Source: Chloroflexota bacterium
GTDB taxonomy: Bacteria; Chloroflexota; UBA6077; JACCZL01
Direction of reading: 5' to 3'
DNA: 39,444 nt
Assembly (NCBI GenBank): GCA_030447245.1
Contig: JAUJPG010000013.1
Location: 94,467-133,910 of the forward strand
Part shown: piece by piece, positions 1 through 7,341 of the stretch
Position numbering within the stretch: position 1 is the stretch's first letter
Layout of the letters: each line of letters opens with the position of its first letter
Notes under the pieces: model-generated
What the model was told of the DNA's origin: nothing
Database searches by the model: none
Seen by the model: the letters and a program-made list of their open reading frames with translations, nothing else
Program-made: the position numbers and the translations under genes

Positions 1-480
1 CGGACAACCCAGACGGACCTCGGGCTGCTGGACCTCGTCACCCTGGGGGCATCGCTGGTCCGCGCTCCGTCCGAGCCGGAGCGTCTGGCCGTCGACCTGA
101 GCCTGGTCGAGGAGTTCACCGGGGGCGATGGAGCGTACCTCCTGCGGCCCAGACCGGGCTTACAACGGACCATGGCCTCGCGGATCGCGGCGCCTACGGG
201 AACGGTCGAGGTCCTAAACGGAACCAGTACCGAGGGCGTCGCGAAGCAGATCGCGGATACGCTCAGCGCCCGCGGGCTGCGCGTTGCTCGCTACGGCAAT
301 GCAGATCGCCCGCACCTCGAGACTGTCGTCGAGGCGCGGCCGGGCGCCAGGCAGATGGGGCTGGACGTCGCTGCGATCCTCGGCTTGCGGCGGGAGGTCG
401 TCACGGCCCCGAACTTGCCCGATGGTTTGGACCTGCGGGTCACGCTGGGCGAGATGGGGACGTCCCGATCGCCAAATTAG
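1..480 (+). CDS. LytR-CpsA-Psr family protein, C-terminal part (5' truncated by window edge)
   Basis: The frame is open from base 1 to the TAG at 478-480, giving 159 visible residues. The last ~100 residues contain a LytR_C-type domain, recognised by VEVLNGTSTEGVAKQI followed by an alternating strand/helix pattern. Proteins of this family attach wall polymers or glycans to peptidoglycan, and the C-terminal domain often follows the catalytic LCP domain. The catalytic LCP core would lie upstream and is only hinted at by the LDLVTLGASLVRAPSEPERLAVDL stretch (read in two parts), typical of the linker after LCP. A possible internal ATG at 172 is not the true start because the homologous reading continues upstream of it. 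The stop overlaps the stop of the convergent fmt gene by two bases. Confidence 0.7.
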   Translation, partial: RTTQTDLGLLDLVTLGASLVRAPSEPERLAVDLSLVEEFTGGDGAYLLRPRPGLQRTMASRIAAPTGTVEVLNGTSTEGVAKQIADTLSARGLRVARYGNADRPHLETVVEARPGARQMGLDVAAILGLRREVVTAPNLPDGLDLRVTLGEMGTSRSPN

Positions 481-1460
481 CTACCCTCGATCCCCTCGCC
501 CTCCGCGTCGACGGCGGACGTACCGAGCGTTGTGCCGACGAAGTCCCGGTGGCCGCGCAGGAAGTCCGCGGCGTCGGTCGGCCGGCGTCCTTCGAGCGCG
601 ACCATGTCGAGGATCAAGCTCCCATGCCCGGTTGTGACCGCGGGACGCGAGCCACGACTGTCGGGCTCGGGGATCACCCGTCCGACCGGCTCGCCCGGCG
701 GGGCGGCCGGGCCGAGATGGGAGGCCAGGATCTTGAGCTGGTGCGCCTGCCAGGTCGTGAAGGCGTCCGGCCAGCCGCGGTAGGCCCGGACCCGGCGCCA
801 TAGCTCGACGGCCGGCAGCGACCAGTCCAGGCGGGCGTCCTCGCGGGCGATCTTGGGGGCGTAGGTGGCGAGGTGATCGTCCTGCGGCTCGGGGACCAGC
901 GTGCCCGCGGCGCAGGCGGGCAGGGTCTGGAGCAGGAGATCGCGCCCGAGCTCCGCAAGCCGCGCGGTAAGCGCCGGCGTGTCGTCCTCGCGCCGGATTG
1001 GCGTGCGTGCGCAGGCGAGGACTGGCCCGGTGTCCAAGCCGACCTCCATGCGCATCAGGCAGACGCCGGTTTCCTCGTCGCCGGCAAGGATCGCAGCTGG
1101 GATTGGGGCGGCGCCGCGCCAGCGGGGTAGGAGCGAGGCGTGGATGTTGAGGCAGCCGAGGGGTGGCAGGTCCAGCACCTCGTGCCGCAGCAACAGTCCG
1201 AAGGCCACGACGACAATCGCCTCAGGCCGGGCATCGCGCACGCGGGCGAATGCCTCGGGTGGTTTCAGGCTTGCCGGCTGAAACAGCGCCAGACCCCGTT
1301 GTCGGGCACGCTTCGCGACCGGCGGTGACGCGGATTGCCGTCCGCGCCCGGCCGGGCGATCCGGCTGCGAGACGACCAGGGCCACGTCATGCCCTGCCGC
1401 GAGTAGGCCCTCGAGCGCCGGCAGCGCGAAGGCTGGCGTGCCCATGAAGACGACGCGCAT
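477..1460 (-). CDS. fmt: Methionyl-tRNA formyltransferase
   Basis: Transfers a formyl group from 10-formyl-tetrahydrofolate to Met-tRNA(fMet) for translation initiation in the cytoplasm. The protein has 327 residues, close to the usual 310-320. It begins with the RVVFMGTPAFALPAL strand-loop-helix of the formyltransferase fold. The active-site triad of the family is visible as N105 and H107 in LNIHASLLPRWRGAAPI and D143 in VGLDTGPV. The C-terminal OB-like domain occupies roughly residues 205-310. fmt often sits beside def (peptide deformylase), which is not present here. The gene is divergent from radC across a 77-bp gap and converges with the LytR-type gene, sharing stop-codon bases. The start is the ATG just before the MRVVFMGTP motif. 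Confidence 0.95.
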   Translation of the reverse strand: MRVVFMGTPAFALPALEGLLAAGHDVALVVSQPDRPAGRGRQSASPPVAKRARQRGLALFQPASLKPPEAFARVRDARPEAIVVVAFGLLLRHEVLDLPPLGCLNIHASLLPRWRGAAPIPAAILAGDEETGVCLMRMEVGLDTGPVLACARTPIRREDDTPALTARLAELGRDLLLQTLPACAAGTLVPEPQDDHLATYAPKIAREDARLDWSLPAVELWRRVRAYRGWPDAFTTWQAHQLKILASHLGPAAPPGEPVGRVIPEPDSRGSRPAVTTGHGSLILDMVALEGRRPTDAADFLRGHRDFVGTTLGTSAVDAEGEGIEGS

Positions 1461-1480
1461 CAGGCGTGGCTCGCTTCGGG

Positions 1481-1486
1481 TATAAT
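1481..1486 (+). promoter_or_regulatory. -10 element TATAAT upstream of radC
   Basis: A consensus TATAAT lies in the 77-bp divergent gap between fmt and radC. No good -35 hexamer is visible 16-18 bp upstream. The position supports a radC start downstream of it (GTG at 1538) rather than the longer reading frame beginning at 1466, because transcription would start at about 1493. Confidence 0.5.
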
Positions 1487-1537
1487 CGCGCCGACTTCGG
1501 GGGTACCAGGCCGGTCAGGCCCGCCCGCCGCGGGAGG

Positions 1538-2344
1538 GTGACCATCGCCGCGCCACGAACGGTCGAGTACCGCGTCGGGCTGAAGGAGCTGCCCGAGTCG
1601 GTGAGGCCGCGCGAGCGGCTGCTGGCCGTCGGCGCCGAGCACCTGTCCACGGCCGAGCTGCTCGCGATCATCCTGCGGACGGGTGGTCGCTCGGGCAACG
1701 TGCTCGACGTCGCCAACCGCCTCCTGGCGGACTTCAAGGGGCTGGCCGGCATCAAGGACGCGAGTGTGCCCGAGCTGCGCCGGCACGACGAGATCGGCCA
1801 GGTCAAGGCGATCGAGCTTCACGCGGCGTTCGAGCTGGGTCGCCGACTGATGAGTCTGAACCCGATCGATCGGCCGCAGATTCGCTCCCCGCTCGACGTG
1901 GCCCACTTACTGAAGGGCGAGATGAGCGCGCTTGGCCAGGAGCATCTCAGGGTCATCTTGCTCAACACCAAGAACCAGGTGATCGCTTCGCCCGACGTCT
2001 ATCACGGCAGCCTGAACACCGTCGGCGTGCGGCTCGGCGAGCTGTTCCGCGAGGCGATCCGCCAGAACAGCAATGCGCTCATCCTGGTCCACAATCATCC
2101 GAGCGGCGACCCGACACCGTCGCCTGAGGACGTGGGTTTGACGCGCGAGGCCGTCGCGGCCGGTACGCTGCTCGACCTGGCCGTCCTGGATCACATCATC
2201 ATCGGGGTCGGCGAGCCGGGCTACGTCAGCCTCAAGGAGCGCGGGCTCGGTTTCGAGACGCAGGGCTCCGATCGGTCCGGCTTCGTCGCGCGGAGGACCG
2301 GCTCGGACGGGCTGGCCCGCGCCGCGGCCGGTCGCGACCGCTAG
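1538..2344 (+). CDS. radC: RadC family JAB1/MPN-domain protein
   Basis: RadC proteins carry an N-terminal helix-hairpin-helix-like region and a C-terminal JAB/JAMM domain; their exact role is unsettled despite the historical DNA-repair name. The metal-binding JAMM signature HNHPSGDPTPSPED is at residues 185-198 (H185, H187, D198). The N-terminal signature RERLLAVGAEHLSTAELLA is also clear. The frame stays open up to a GTG at 1466, but that start would place the consensus -10 at 1481 inside the gene. I prefer the GTG at 1538, preceded by GGGAGG, giving 268 residues. The family is usually about 225 residues, and the last ~35 here are an extra basic tail. mreB follows after 9 bp, so co-transcription is likely. 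Confidence 0.9.
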   Translation: MTIAAPRTVEYRVGLKELPESVRPRERLLAVGAEHLSTAELLAIILRTGGRSGNVLDVANRLLADFKGLAGIKDASVPELRRHDEIGQVKAIELHAAFELGRRLMSLNPIDRPQIRSPLDVAHLLKGEMSALGQEHLRVILLNTKNQVIASPDVYHGSLNTVGVRLGELFREAIRQNSNALILVHNHPSGDPTPSPEDVGLTREAVAAGTLLDLAVLDHIIIGVGEPGYVSLKERGLGFETQGSDRSGFVARRTGSDGLARAAAGRDR

Positions 2345-2353
2345 ACGCCTTCG

Positions 2354-3415
2354 ATGGTTCGCAACCCGTTGAACTCGTTGCTTGGCCTGTTCTCGCGTGA
2401 CATCGGCATTGACCTGGGCACCGCCAACACACTGGTCCTCGTCCGGGGCAAAGGCATCGTCATCAACGAGCCATCCGTCGTGGCGATGAATCCGAAAACC
2501 AAACGCATCCTCTCGGTCGGCACCGAGGCCAAGCGGATGGTCGGTCGCACACCGGCCAATATCGTCGCGGTCCGTCCGCTCAAGGACGGAGTCATCTCGG
2601 ACTTCGACGTGACCGAGCAGATGCTCCGTTACTTCATCGAGAAGGTCCACGCGCAGTATGCTATCATCCCCCGGCCGCGCGTCGTGATCGGCATCCCCTC
2701 GGGTGTGACCGAGGTGGAGCGGCGGGCCGTCCACGACGCCGCGATCAACGCGGGCGCGCGCGAAGCCTGGCTGATTGAGGAGTCGATGGCCGCGGCCATC
2801 GGCGCTGGCTTGCCGATCACCGAGGCCGCTGGCTGCATGATCGTCGACATTGGCGGTGGGACCACCGAGGTGGCGGTGATCTCGCTCGGCGGCATCGTCT
2901 CCAGCCGAACGATCCGAACCGCTGGCGACGAGATGGACCAGGACATCGTGGTGCACATGCGCCAGCGCCACAACCTGCTGATCGGAGAGCGGATGGCCGA
3001 GGCGGTCAAAATTGCCGCTGGATCGGCGAACGGCAGCGATGTGACCGTCCCCGTCCGCGGTCGAGATCTGGTCACCGGGTTGCCTTCCGAAGTGCCGGTG
3101 TCGGGCGAGGAGGTCCGCCGGGCGATCGCCGGTTCAGTGAACGAGATCGTCGACACGGTCACCGACACCATCGAGGAGACGCCGCCTGAGCTCGTCGCCG
3201 ACCTGATGGCCAGCGGCATCACCCTGGCCGGCGGCGGATCACTGTTGCCGGGATTGCTCGAGCTGCTGGCCGAGCGGACAAAGATGCGCGTCCGCCCGGC
3301 CAGCGACCCGCTTGGCTGCGTGGTGCGCGGGACGGGCCGGGTGCTCAACGAATTGGACGCGCTCCGTAAGGTGCTGGTCGACACCCAGGATCGACGCGCG
3401 GGACCGAGGCGATGA
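2354..3415 (+). CDS. mreB: Rod-shape-determining actin homolog MreB
   Basis: Forms filaments under the membrane that guide lateral wall synthesis. The 353 residues match the family length. The actin-fold nucleotide motifs are visible: phosphate-1 at residues 18-25 (GIDLGTAN), phosphate-2 at 165-172 (DIGGGTTE), and the adenosine motif LAGGGSLLPG at 291-300. An amphipathic start (MVRNPLNSLLGLFSRD) could aid membrane binding. It is the first gene of mreB-mreC-mreD-(33-codon ORF)-rodA, all on the plus strand with short gaps. Confidence 0.97.
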   Translation: MVRNPLNSLLGLFSRDIGIDLGTANTLVLVRGKGIVINEPSVVAMNPKTKRILSVGTEAKRMVGRTPANIVAVRPLKDGVISDFDVTEQMLRYFIEKVHAQYAIIPRPRVVIGIPSGVTEVERRAVHDAAINAGAREAWLIEESMAAAIGAGLPITEAAGCMIVDIGGGTTEVAVISLGGIVSSRTIRTAGDEMDQDIVVHMRQRHNLLIGERMAEAVKIAAGSANGSDVTVPVRGRDLVTGLPSEVPVSGEEVRRAIAGSVNEIVDTVTDTIEETPPELVADLMASGITLAGGGSLLPGLLELLAERTKMRVRPASDPLGCVVRGTGRVLNELDALRKVLVDTQDRRAGPRR

Positions 3416-3443
3416 CGACTCACGACGGTCGGCGGACTGCCTG

Positions 3444-4271
3444 ATGGCGATGCGCGCGCGCCGCCGGCCGCTGCCGGGGTGGATGGCGACGCTCGTCGTC
3501 GTTGCTGTTGGCGTCCTGATTTTCCTCCCGGAGCCTGCCCGGCGGGTCGAAGCGGCCGGGCACCAACTCCTGGCGCCACTCCAGTTTGGCGTGTCCAGGC
3601 TGCTCGGTCAGGTCCAGGACGTCGCCGGGATCGTCCGCCAAGTCGGCGACCTGGCCCGCCAGAACGATCAGTATCGGGATGAGATCGACCGACTCCAGGC
3701 GGAGATTGCCCGGCTGCGCGAGTTGGAGGTAGAGAACCGCGATCTGCGCAACCTGCTCGGCCTCAAGCAGCGGCCGGCCTCACCCGCGCTGCTTCCGGTG
3801 CGGGTGATCGCCCGGGACCCGTCGCCGTACGTCCAGGTGATGACGATTGACCGCGGCACCGGCGACGGCATCCGTGACGGCATGCCGGTCATCGCCTGGC
3901 GCGGGGTGGCCGGTCGCGTGACCCGGGCCGGCCCGACCTCGTCCAAAGTGTTGCTGATCACCGACGTCAACAGCTCGATCAGCGGCCGGATTCAGAGCTC
4001 CGACGAGCGGGTGTCCGGGACCATCCGCGGCCGCCCTGAGGGCGGCCTGCTCATGCAGTACATCCCGCAGGAAGAGAGCGTCCAGCCTGGCGACACCGTG
4101 GTGACCTCGGATCTCGGCGACGTGATGCCAGAAGGACTCGTGCTCGGGCAGATCACTCAGATCCGACGCAGGGACGTCGACGTCTTCCAGGAGGCAGTGA
4201 TCGAGCCCGCGGCTGATCTGCGTCGACTCGAGCACCTGTACGTCCTGGCCGACCCTGAGCCGACCCGATGA
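3444..4271 (+). CDS. mreC: Rod-shape-determining protein MreC
   Basis: MreC is a bitopic membrane protein that links MreB to periplasmic or external wall enzymes. From the ATG at 3444 the product has 275 residues: a short basic cytoplasmic segment, one membrane helix (about residues 13-28, WMATLVVVAVGVLIFLPEP), a coiled coil (about 55-105, rich in the heptad-like DRLQAEIARLRELEVENRDL), then the two-barrel extracytoplasmic domain with the typical VIARDPSPY and ITDVNSSISGRI segments. The frame is open upstream into mreB, but the sequence there is not MreC-like, so the ATG at 3444 (or at 3450) is chosen. It lies 28 bp after mreB. Confidence 0.93.
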   Translation: MAMRARRRPLPGWMATLVVVAVGVLIFLPEPARRVEAAGHQLLAPLQFGVSRLLGQVQDVAGIVRQVGDLARQNDQYRDEIDRLQAEIARLRELEVENRDLRNLLGLKQRPASPALLPVRVIARDPSPYVQVMTIDRGTGDGIRDGMPVIAWRGVAGRVTRAGPTSSKVLLITDVNSSISGRIQSSDERVSGTIRGRPEGGLLMQYIPQEESVQPGDTVVTSDLGDVMPEGLVLGQITQIRRRDVDVFQEAVIEPAADLRRLEHLYVLADPEPTR

Positions 4272-4291
4272 CTGTCGCTCCAGGCCCAACC

Positions 4292-4327
4292 TTCCGCGCT
4301 CGGCGTGCTGGCACGCCGAGCGCGGAA
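4292..4327. repeat. Perfect 16-bp inverted repeat (hairpin) between mreC and mreD
   Basis: The left arm TTCCGCGCTCGGCGTG (4292-4307) and its exact reverse complement (4312-4327) flank a CTGG tetraloop. It fills most of the 71-bp gap between the mreC stop and the mreD start. No T-run follows on either strand, so it is not a canonical intrinsic terminator. It could stabilise or process the operon mRNA, or attenuate mreD-rodA expression. Confidence 0.85.
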
Positions 4328-4342
4328 CTGGCGTGACGTCCC

Positions 4343-4849
4343 GTGTCGCTGCTGGTGTACGCGGCCGTGCTCGCGATCGGCGCGATGGCCGAGTCGACGA
4401 TCGGTCACTGGCTGGAGGTCGGGGGCGGGCGGGTCAATTGGGTCTTGCTGATGGTGATGGCCTGGGGACTCTTGCGCGGTGTCCAGGAGGGCGCCCTCAC
4501 TGGCCTGATCGGTGGTTTCACGCTCGACCTGGTGAGCGGCACGCCGCTCGGCCTGTACGCCGTTCTGCTTACGGCGATCGGGGCGTGCGTCGCGCTTGGC
4601 GAGTCGGCGCTGCTGGGCGGCAGTATGGGGCTGCTGTTCGGATTGGCGGTGCTTGCAACGGTGGCCTACCACGGGCTGACGGCTCTGGCGCTCCAGGTGC
4701 TCGGCTGGGGCATGCCGAGCTTCGCGCGGCTGATCCAGGTGCTCGCCCCGACGGCCCTGCTCAACGCCATCCTGATGCCGTTCGTTTTTCTCCTGGCGCG
4801 CCGGTTGCTCCGCGCCCTATCCGGCTGGCGGCGGCTCGAGCTCGAATGA
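4343..4849 (+). CDS. mreD: Rod-shape-determining protein MreD
   Basis: A 168-residue, strongly hydrophobic protein with about five or six membrane segments. The order and length match MreD, the integral membrane partner of MreC in the elongasome. Typical features are the DLVSGTPLGLYAVLLT segment in the middle and the N-terminal hydrophobic run LLVYAAVLAIGAMAES. It starts with GTG at 4343, 15 bp after the large hairpin. Its stop overlaps the ATG of the next 33-codon ORF (ATGA). Confidence 0.85.
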   Translation: MSLLVYAAVLAIGAMAESTIGHWLEVGGGRVNWVLLMVMAWGLLRGVQEGALTGLIGGFTLDLVSGTPLGLYAVLLTAIGACVALGESALLGGSMGLLFGLAVLATVAYHGLTALALQVLGWGMPSFARLIQVLAPTALLNAILMPFVFLLARRLLRALSGWRRLELE

Positions 4850-4947
4850 TCGGAGTGCACGTGCAAGACTCCCAGTTTGAGCTGGAGGACGGCGCCTCCC
4901 GAACACCTGGCACAGGGAGCGTTGATCTCGGAGCGTTGGCCGCGTGA
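4846..4947 (+). CDS. 33-codon ORF translationally coupled to mreD and rodA
   Basis: This short frame starts at an ATG that overlaps the mreD stop (ATGA) and ends at a TGA that overlaps the GTG start of rodA (GTGA). It encodes 33 residues, acidic in the middle and without a membrane segment. It occupies the place where mrdA (PBP2) is often found between mreD and rodA. It may be a real small coupling peptide, or the scar of a deletion that removed mrdA. I do not recognise the sequence. The double overlap makes chance less likely but does not prove translation. Confidence 0.45.
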   Translation: MIGVHVQDSQFELEDGASRTPGTGSVDLGALAA

Positions 4948-6074
4948 GGCTCTGGCGGCAGTTCGACTATCTGTTCTTGCTGGCGATCTTCGGGCTCGTC
5001 GGCTATGGGCTGATGATGGTCCACAGCGCGACGTGTGCGCCGGACTGCGACCGCTTCACGCCTTCAAGCAGTTCGGCGTTCCGGCAGGGACTCTACGCTC
5101 TGGCCGGGCTCGCCGTGATGACCCTGCTCACGGCCGTCCACTACCGCGCGTATCGGACGCTGGCGTACTACGGGTACGGCTTTTCCCTGCTGACCCTTGC
5201 GGCGGTTCTCGTGGTCGGCCGTGGCGAGGCCGAATTCGGGGTCCGACGCTGGATCCCGCTCGGTCTGTTCGACGTCCAGCCTTCCGAGCTAGCCAAGGTG
5301 TTCCTGGTGATCGCCCTGGCTCGCTTCCTCTCAGACCGTGATGGGCCGCTCTCGCTACGGCGGGCGCTGGCATCCATCGGGTTGCTTGTACCGCCGTTGG
5401 GGCTGGTCTTCCTCCAGCCGGATCTGGGCACCTCGCTGTCATTCGTGGCGATCTGGTTCGGCATGGTTGCGATGGCCGGCGCGCGGCCGCTGCACCTGGG
5501 TCTGATCAGCCTGTCAGCCGTGCTGGCCGCGCCAGGCGGCTGGCTGCTGATGCGCGAGTACCAGCGCGCGCGCTTGCTGCACTTTATCGAGACCGTGGCC
5601 AATCCTGAGTCCGACCCGTTCGGCGAGGGTTACAACATCCTCCAGGCGCGGATCAGCATCGGCTCGGGTGGGATGTTCGGGCGCGGCTGGCTCGAGGGTA
5701 CCCAGACCCAGCTCGATTACCTGCGCGTCAAGCAGAGCGACTTCATCTTCTCCGTCCTGGCCGAGGAGATGGGGTTTGTCGGGGCGATGGTCCTGTTCGG
5801 GCTGCTGCTCCTGCTCTTGTTCCGGATCGCGCGGGCGGCCGAGAAGGCGCGCGACGACTTTGGCCGGCTGGCCGCGTTTGGGGTCGGCTGCATGCTCTTC
5901 TTCCAGTCGTTCGTCAACCTGGGAACCAACCTGACCCTTCTGCCGGTGACCGGCGTCCCATTGCCGCTGGTGAGCTTTGGCGGCAGCGCGATGATCGCCT
6001 TCTGCGCAGCGTTCGGCGTCGTCCAGAGCATTCTCATCCGCAGCAAACGCCGCGCCTACACCTTCACGAGCTAA
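4944..6074 (+). CDS. rodA: SEDS-family peptidoglycan glycosyltransferase RodA
   Basis: Polymerises lipid II glycan strands during cell elongation. The 376-residue protein has about ten membrane helices and the SEDS hallmarks QPSELAK (112-118), QPDLGTSL (158-165), the GSGGMFGRGWLEGTQTQ loop near 240-256, SDFIFSVLAEE (265-275, with the conserved Asp D266), and VTGVPLPLVSFGGS near the C-terminus. RodA rather than FtsW is favoured by the mre context. The GTG start overlaps the preceding small ORF and has a GGAG 9 bp upstream. RodA normally works with a PBP2 transpeptidase, whose gene is not in this operon. Confidence 0.93.
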   Translation: MRLWRQFDYLFLLAIFGLVGYGLMMVHSATCAPDCDRFTPSSSSAFRQGLYALAGLAVMTLLTAVHYRAYRTLAYYGYGFSLLTLAAVLVVGRGEAEFGVRRWIPLGLFDVQPSELAKVFLVIALARFLSDRDGPLSLRRALASIGLLVPPLGLVFLQPDLGTSLSFVAIWFGMVAMAGARPLHLGLISLSAVLAAPGGWLLMREYQRARLLHFIETVANPESDPFGEGYNILQARISIGSGGMFGRGWLEGTQTQLDYLRVKQSDFIFSVLAEEMGFVGAMVLFGLLLLLLFRIARAAEKARDDFGRLAAFGVGCMLFFQSFVNLGTNLTLLPVTGVPLPLVSFGGSAMIAFCAAFGVVQSILIRSKRRAYTFTS

Positions 6075-6192
6075 CCCCGGGGGCGTGCGGGCCTTGGCCG
6101 ACGCCGCCGACCTCGTGGAGACCGAGTCGGTCGATCGCGCCGGGCGCGTGTCCGCGGTCGTGAGGCTGGGCTCGGGTGAGAGGAGGAAGGCG

Positions 6193-6621
6193 TCAGTCCA
6201 GCGGATGTCGCGAGCGCAGGCCTGGAAATCGAGCGAAGCCCCGGTCGGCGGTGATCCACTCGCTGCCCGACTCGATCGCAAGGGCGGCAAGGTAGGCGTC
6301 GGGCACCCGGTTTCCCCTGGCACCTACACGCCGACAAAGCCCCGCGAACACGTGCCAGTGGCGCGGGCCCGGGGCCACCGGCACGCAGGTCCGCCTCCCG
6401 CGCAGCCCCTTCACGAACGCCAGCGCGTCCTCCAACGGTGTGGGCGGGATGAAGATACGCGGGTGCGTAACGACGCGCAGGAACCCGCTCAGCACCAGTT
6501 CTGCCAGGCCAAAAGCCTCGTCACCCCGTGCCACGTTCTCGAGCCAGCGTGCATACCGCGCATGCTCTGGCGCATCTCCTCGGTGCGCGTAGACCAGCAC
6601 GTTCACATCAGGCAAGATCAT
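6193..6621 (-). CDS. vapC: VapC-type PIN-domain ribonuclease toxin
   Basis: A 142-residue PIN-domain protein. The four acidic residues expected for metal-dependent RNase activity are D5 (LPDVNVLVYA), E41 (LAELVLSG), D108 (RVPDAYLAALA) and D126 (ITADRGFARFPGL). The ATG at 6621 is chosen because the fold starts there; the frame upstream of it overlaps the antitoxin and is not PIN-like. It overlaps the upstream antitoxin gene by 14 bp, the usual antitoxin-first arrangement. VapC toxins typically cleave tRNA or rRNA; the target here is unknown. The pair sits between rodA and a helicase gene, all in separate units. Confidence 0.9.
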   Translation of the reverse strand: MILPDVNVLVYAHRGDAPEHARYARWLENVARGDEAFGLAELVLSGFLRVVTHPRIFIPPTPLEDALAFVKGLRGRRTCVPVAPGPRHWHVFAGLCRRVGARGNRVPDAYLAALAIESGSEWITADRGFARFPGLRSRHPLD

Positions 6622-6853
6622 CCATGAGGTCCCGCAGAGCGCCCGAGTCGTCGAGGTCGACGCCCGGGCGCAGGCCGCTCCCGGTGAACGTGTGGAGCCG
6701 GAACGTGTCCTCACGCTCCCCGGTGGACCCGCGCCGCGCCAGCCGCTCGCGCAGCGCGTCCTCGATGACAGCGGTCAGCGTCTTGCCGGACTCATGCGCG
6801 AGCCGCTTAGCGTCGGCGAGCAGTCGGTCATCAACGTTGATTGTTGTTCTCAC
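6608..6853 (-). CDS. vapB: VapB-type ribbon-helix-helix antitoxin
   Basis: An 81-residue protein starting at a GTG (MRTTINVDDRLLADAKRLA), with a ribbon-helix-helix DNA-binding fold in the first ~45 residues and a C-terminal tail expected to wrap the toxin active site (DDSGALRDLMDDLA). It is transcribed first and overlaps the toxin gene by 14 bp. Such antitoxins usually repress their own promoter together with the toxin. The promoter should lie just above 6853 on the minus strand, but I could not pick a convincing pair of hexamers. Confidence 0.85.
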   Translation of the reverse strand: MRTTINVDDRLLADAKRLAHESGKTLTAVIEDALRERLARRGSTGEREDTFRLHTFTGSGLRPGVDLDDSGALRDLMDDLA

Positions 6854-7341
6854 GCATCAAAGCGTATCAGGACGGCATAGATATGGCCCCTGCACCAACT
6901 GCTCACCGCGCGTCCAGGCAGTCAAGCCGACGGGTCGGCCCGGAGGTGACGAACGGGACCGATACGTCGGCCGCTCCGCTTGCCACGCTACGTCGCCATG
7001 ATCCCCTGCCCTTGCAGGGCCAGCGGCGCTCGGCGTATACATAGGTGGAGCAGCGACGAGCGGTGCCCGACGGCTAGCCGCGGGGTGGGCATCACCGATC
7101 AGGGCTGGATCGCTGACATCGACAGCGCGGGCCCTGCCGTTCGCGTACGCTGATCGAGCAAACCGTCCGAGCGCCACGGGGCGCGACCGTCCGAAGGCTG
7201 AGGCGATCGAGTGGCAGCCTTGCCGCGTCGAGAGTCTTTGACGAGGGTTTCGTGCTCCCGTGACGTCCTGAGGCGTGCCGCCCGGCCAAGCGGCTGGGTG
7301 CGGGAGCACTCGCAGCACTGCATCACAGGGCAAGGAATTCT
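6854..7341. other. Non-coding gap between vapBC and helicase gene
   Basis: This 488-bp divergent gap holds no frame with protein-like composition on either strand. It must contain the vapBC promoter on the minus side and the helicase promoter on the plus side. The only plausible plus-strand pair is at 7012-7041 and is listed separately. Confidence 0.4.
7012..7041 (+). promoter_or_regulatory. Candidate sigma70-type promoter upstream of the helicase gene
   Basis: TTGCAG (7012-7017) and TATACA (7036-7041) are separated by 18 bp. It lies about 300 bp before the helicase ATG, which would imply a long untranslated leader. Assigned by pattern only. Confidence 0.3.

Noticed and set aside
1907..2971. 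Long minus-strand frames over radC and mreB (up to 354 codons)
   Set aside because: They lie antisense to two clear conserved genes in GC-rich DNA and have no recognisable domain.
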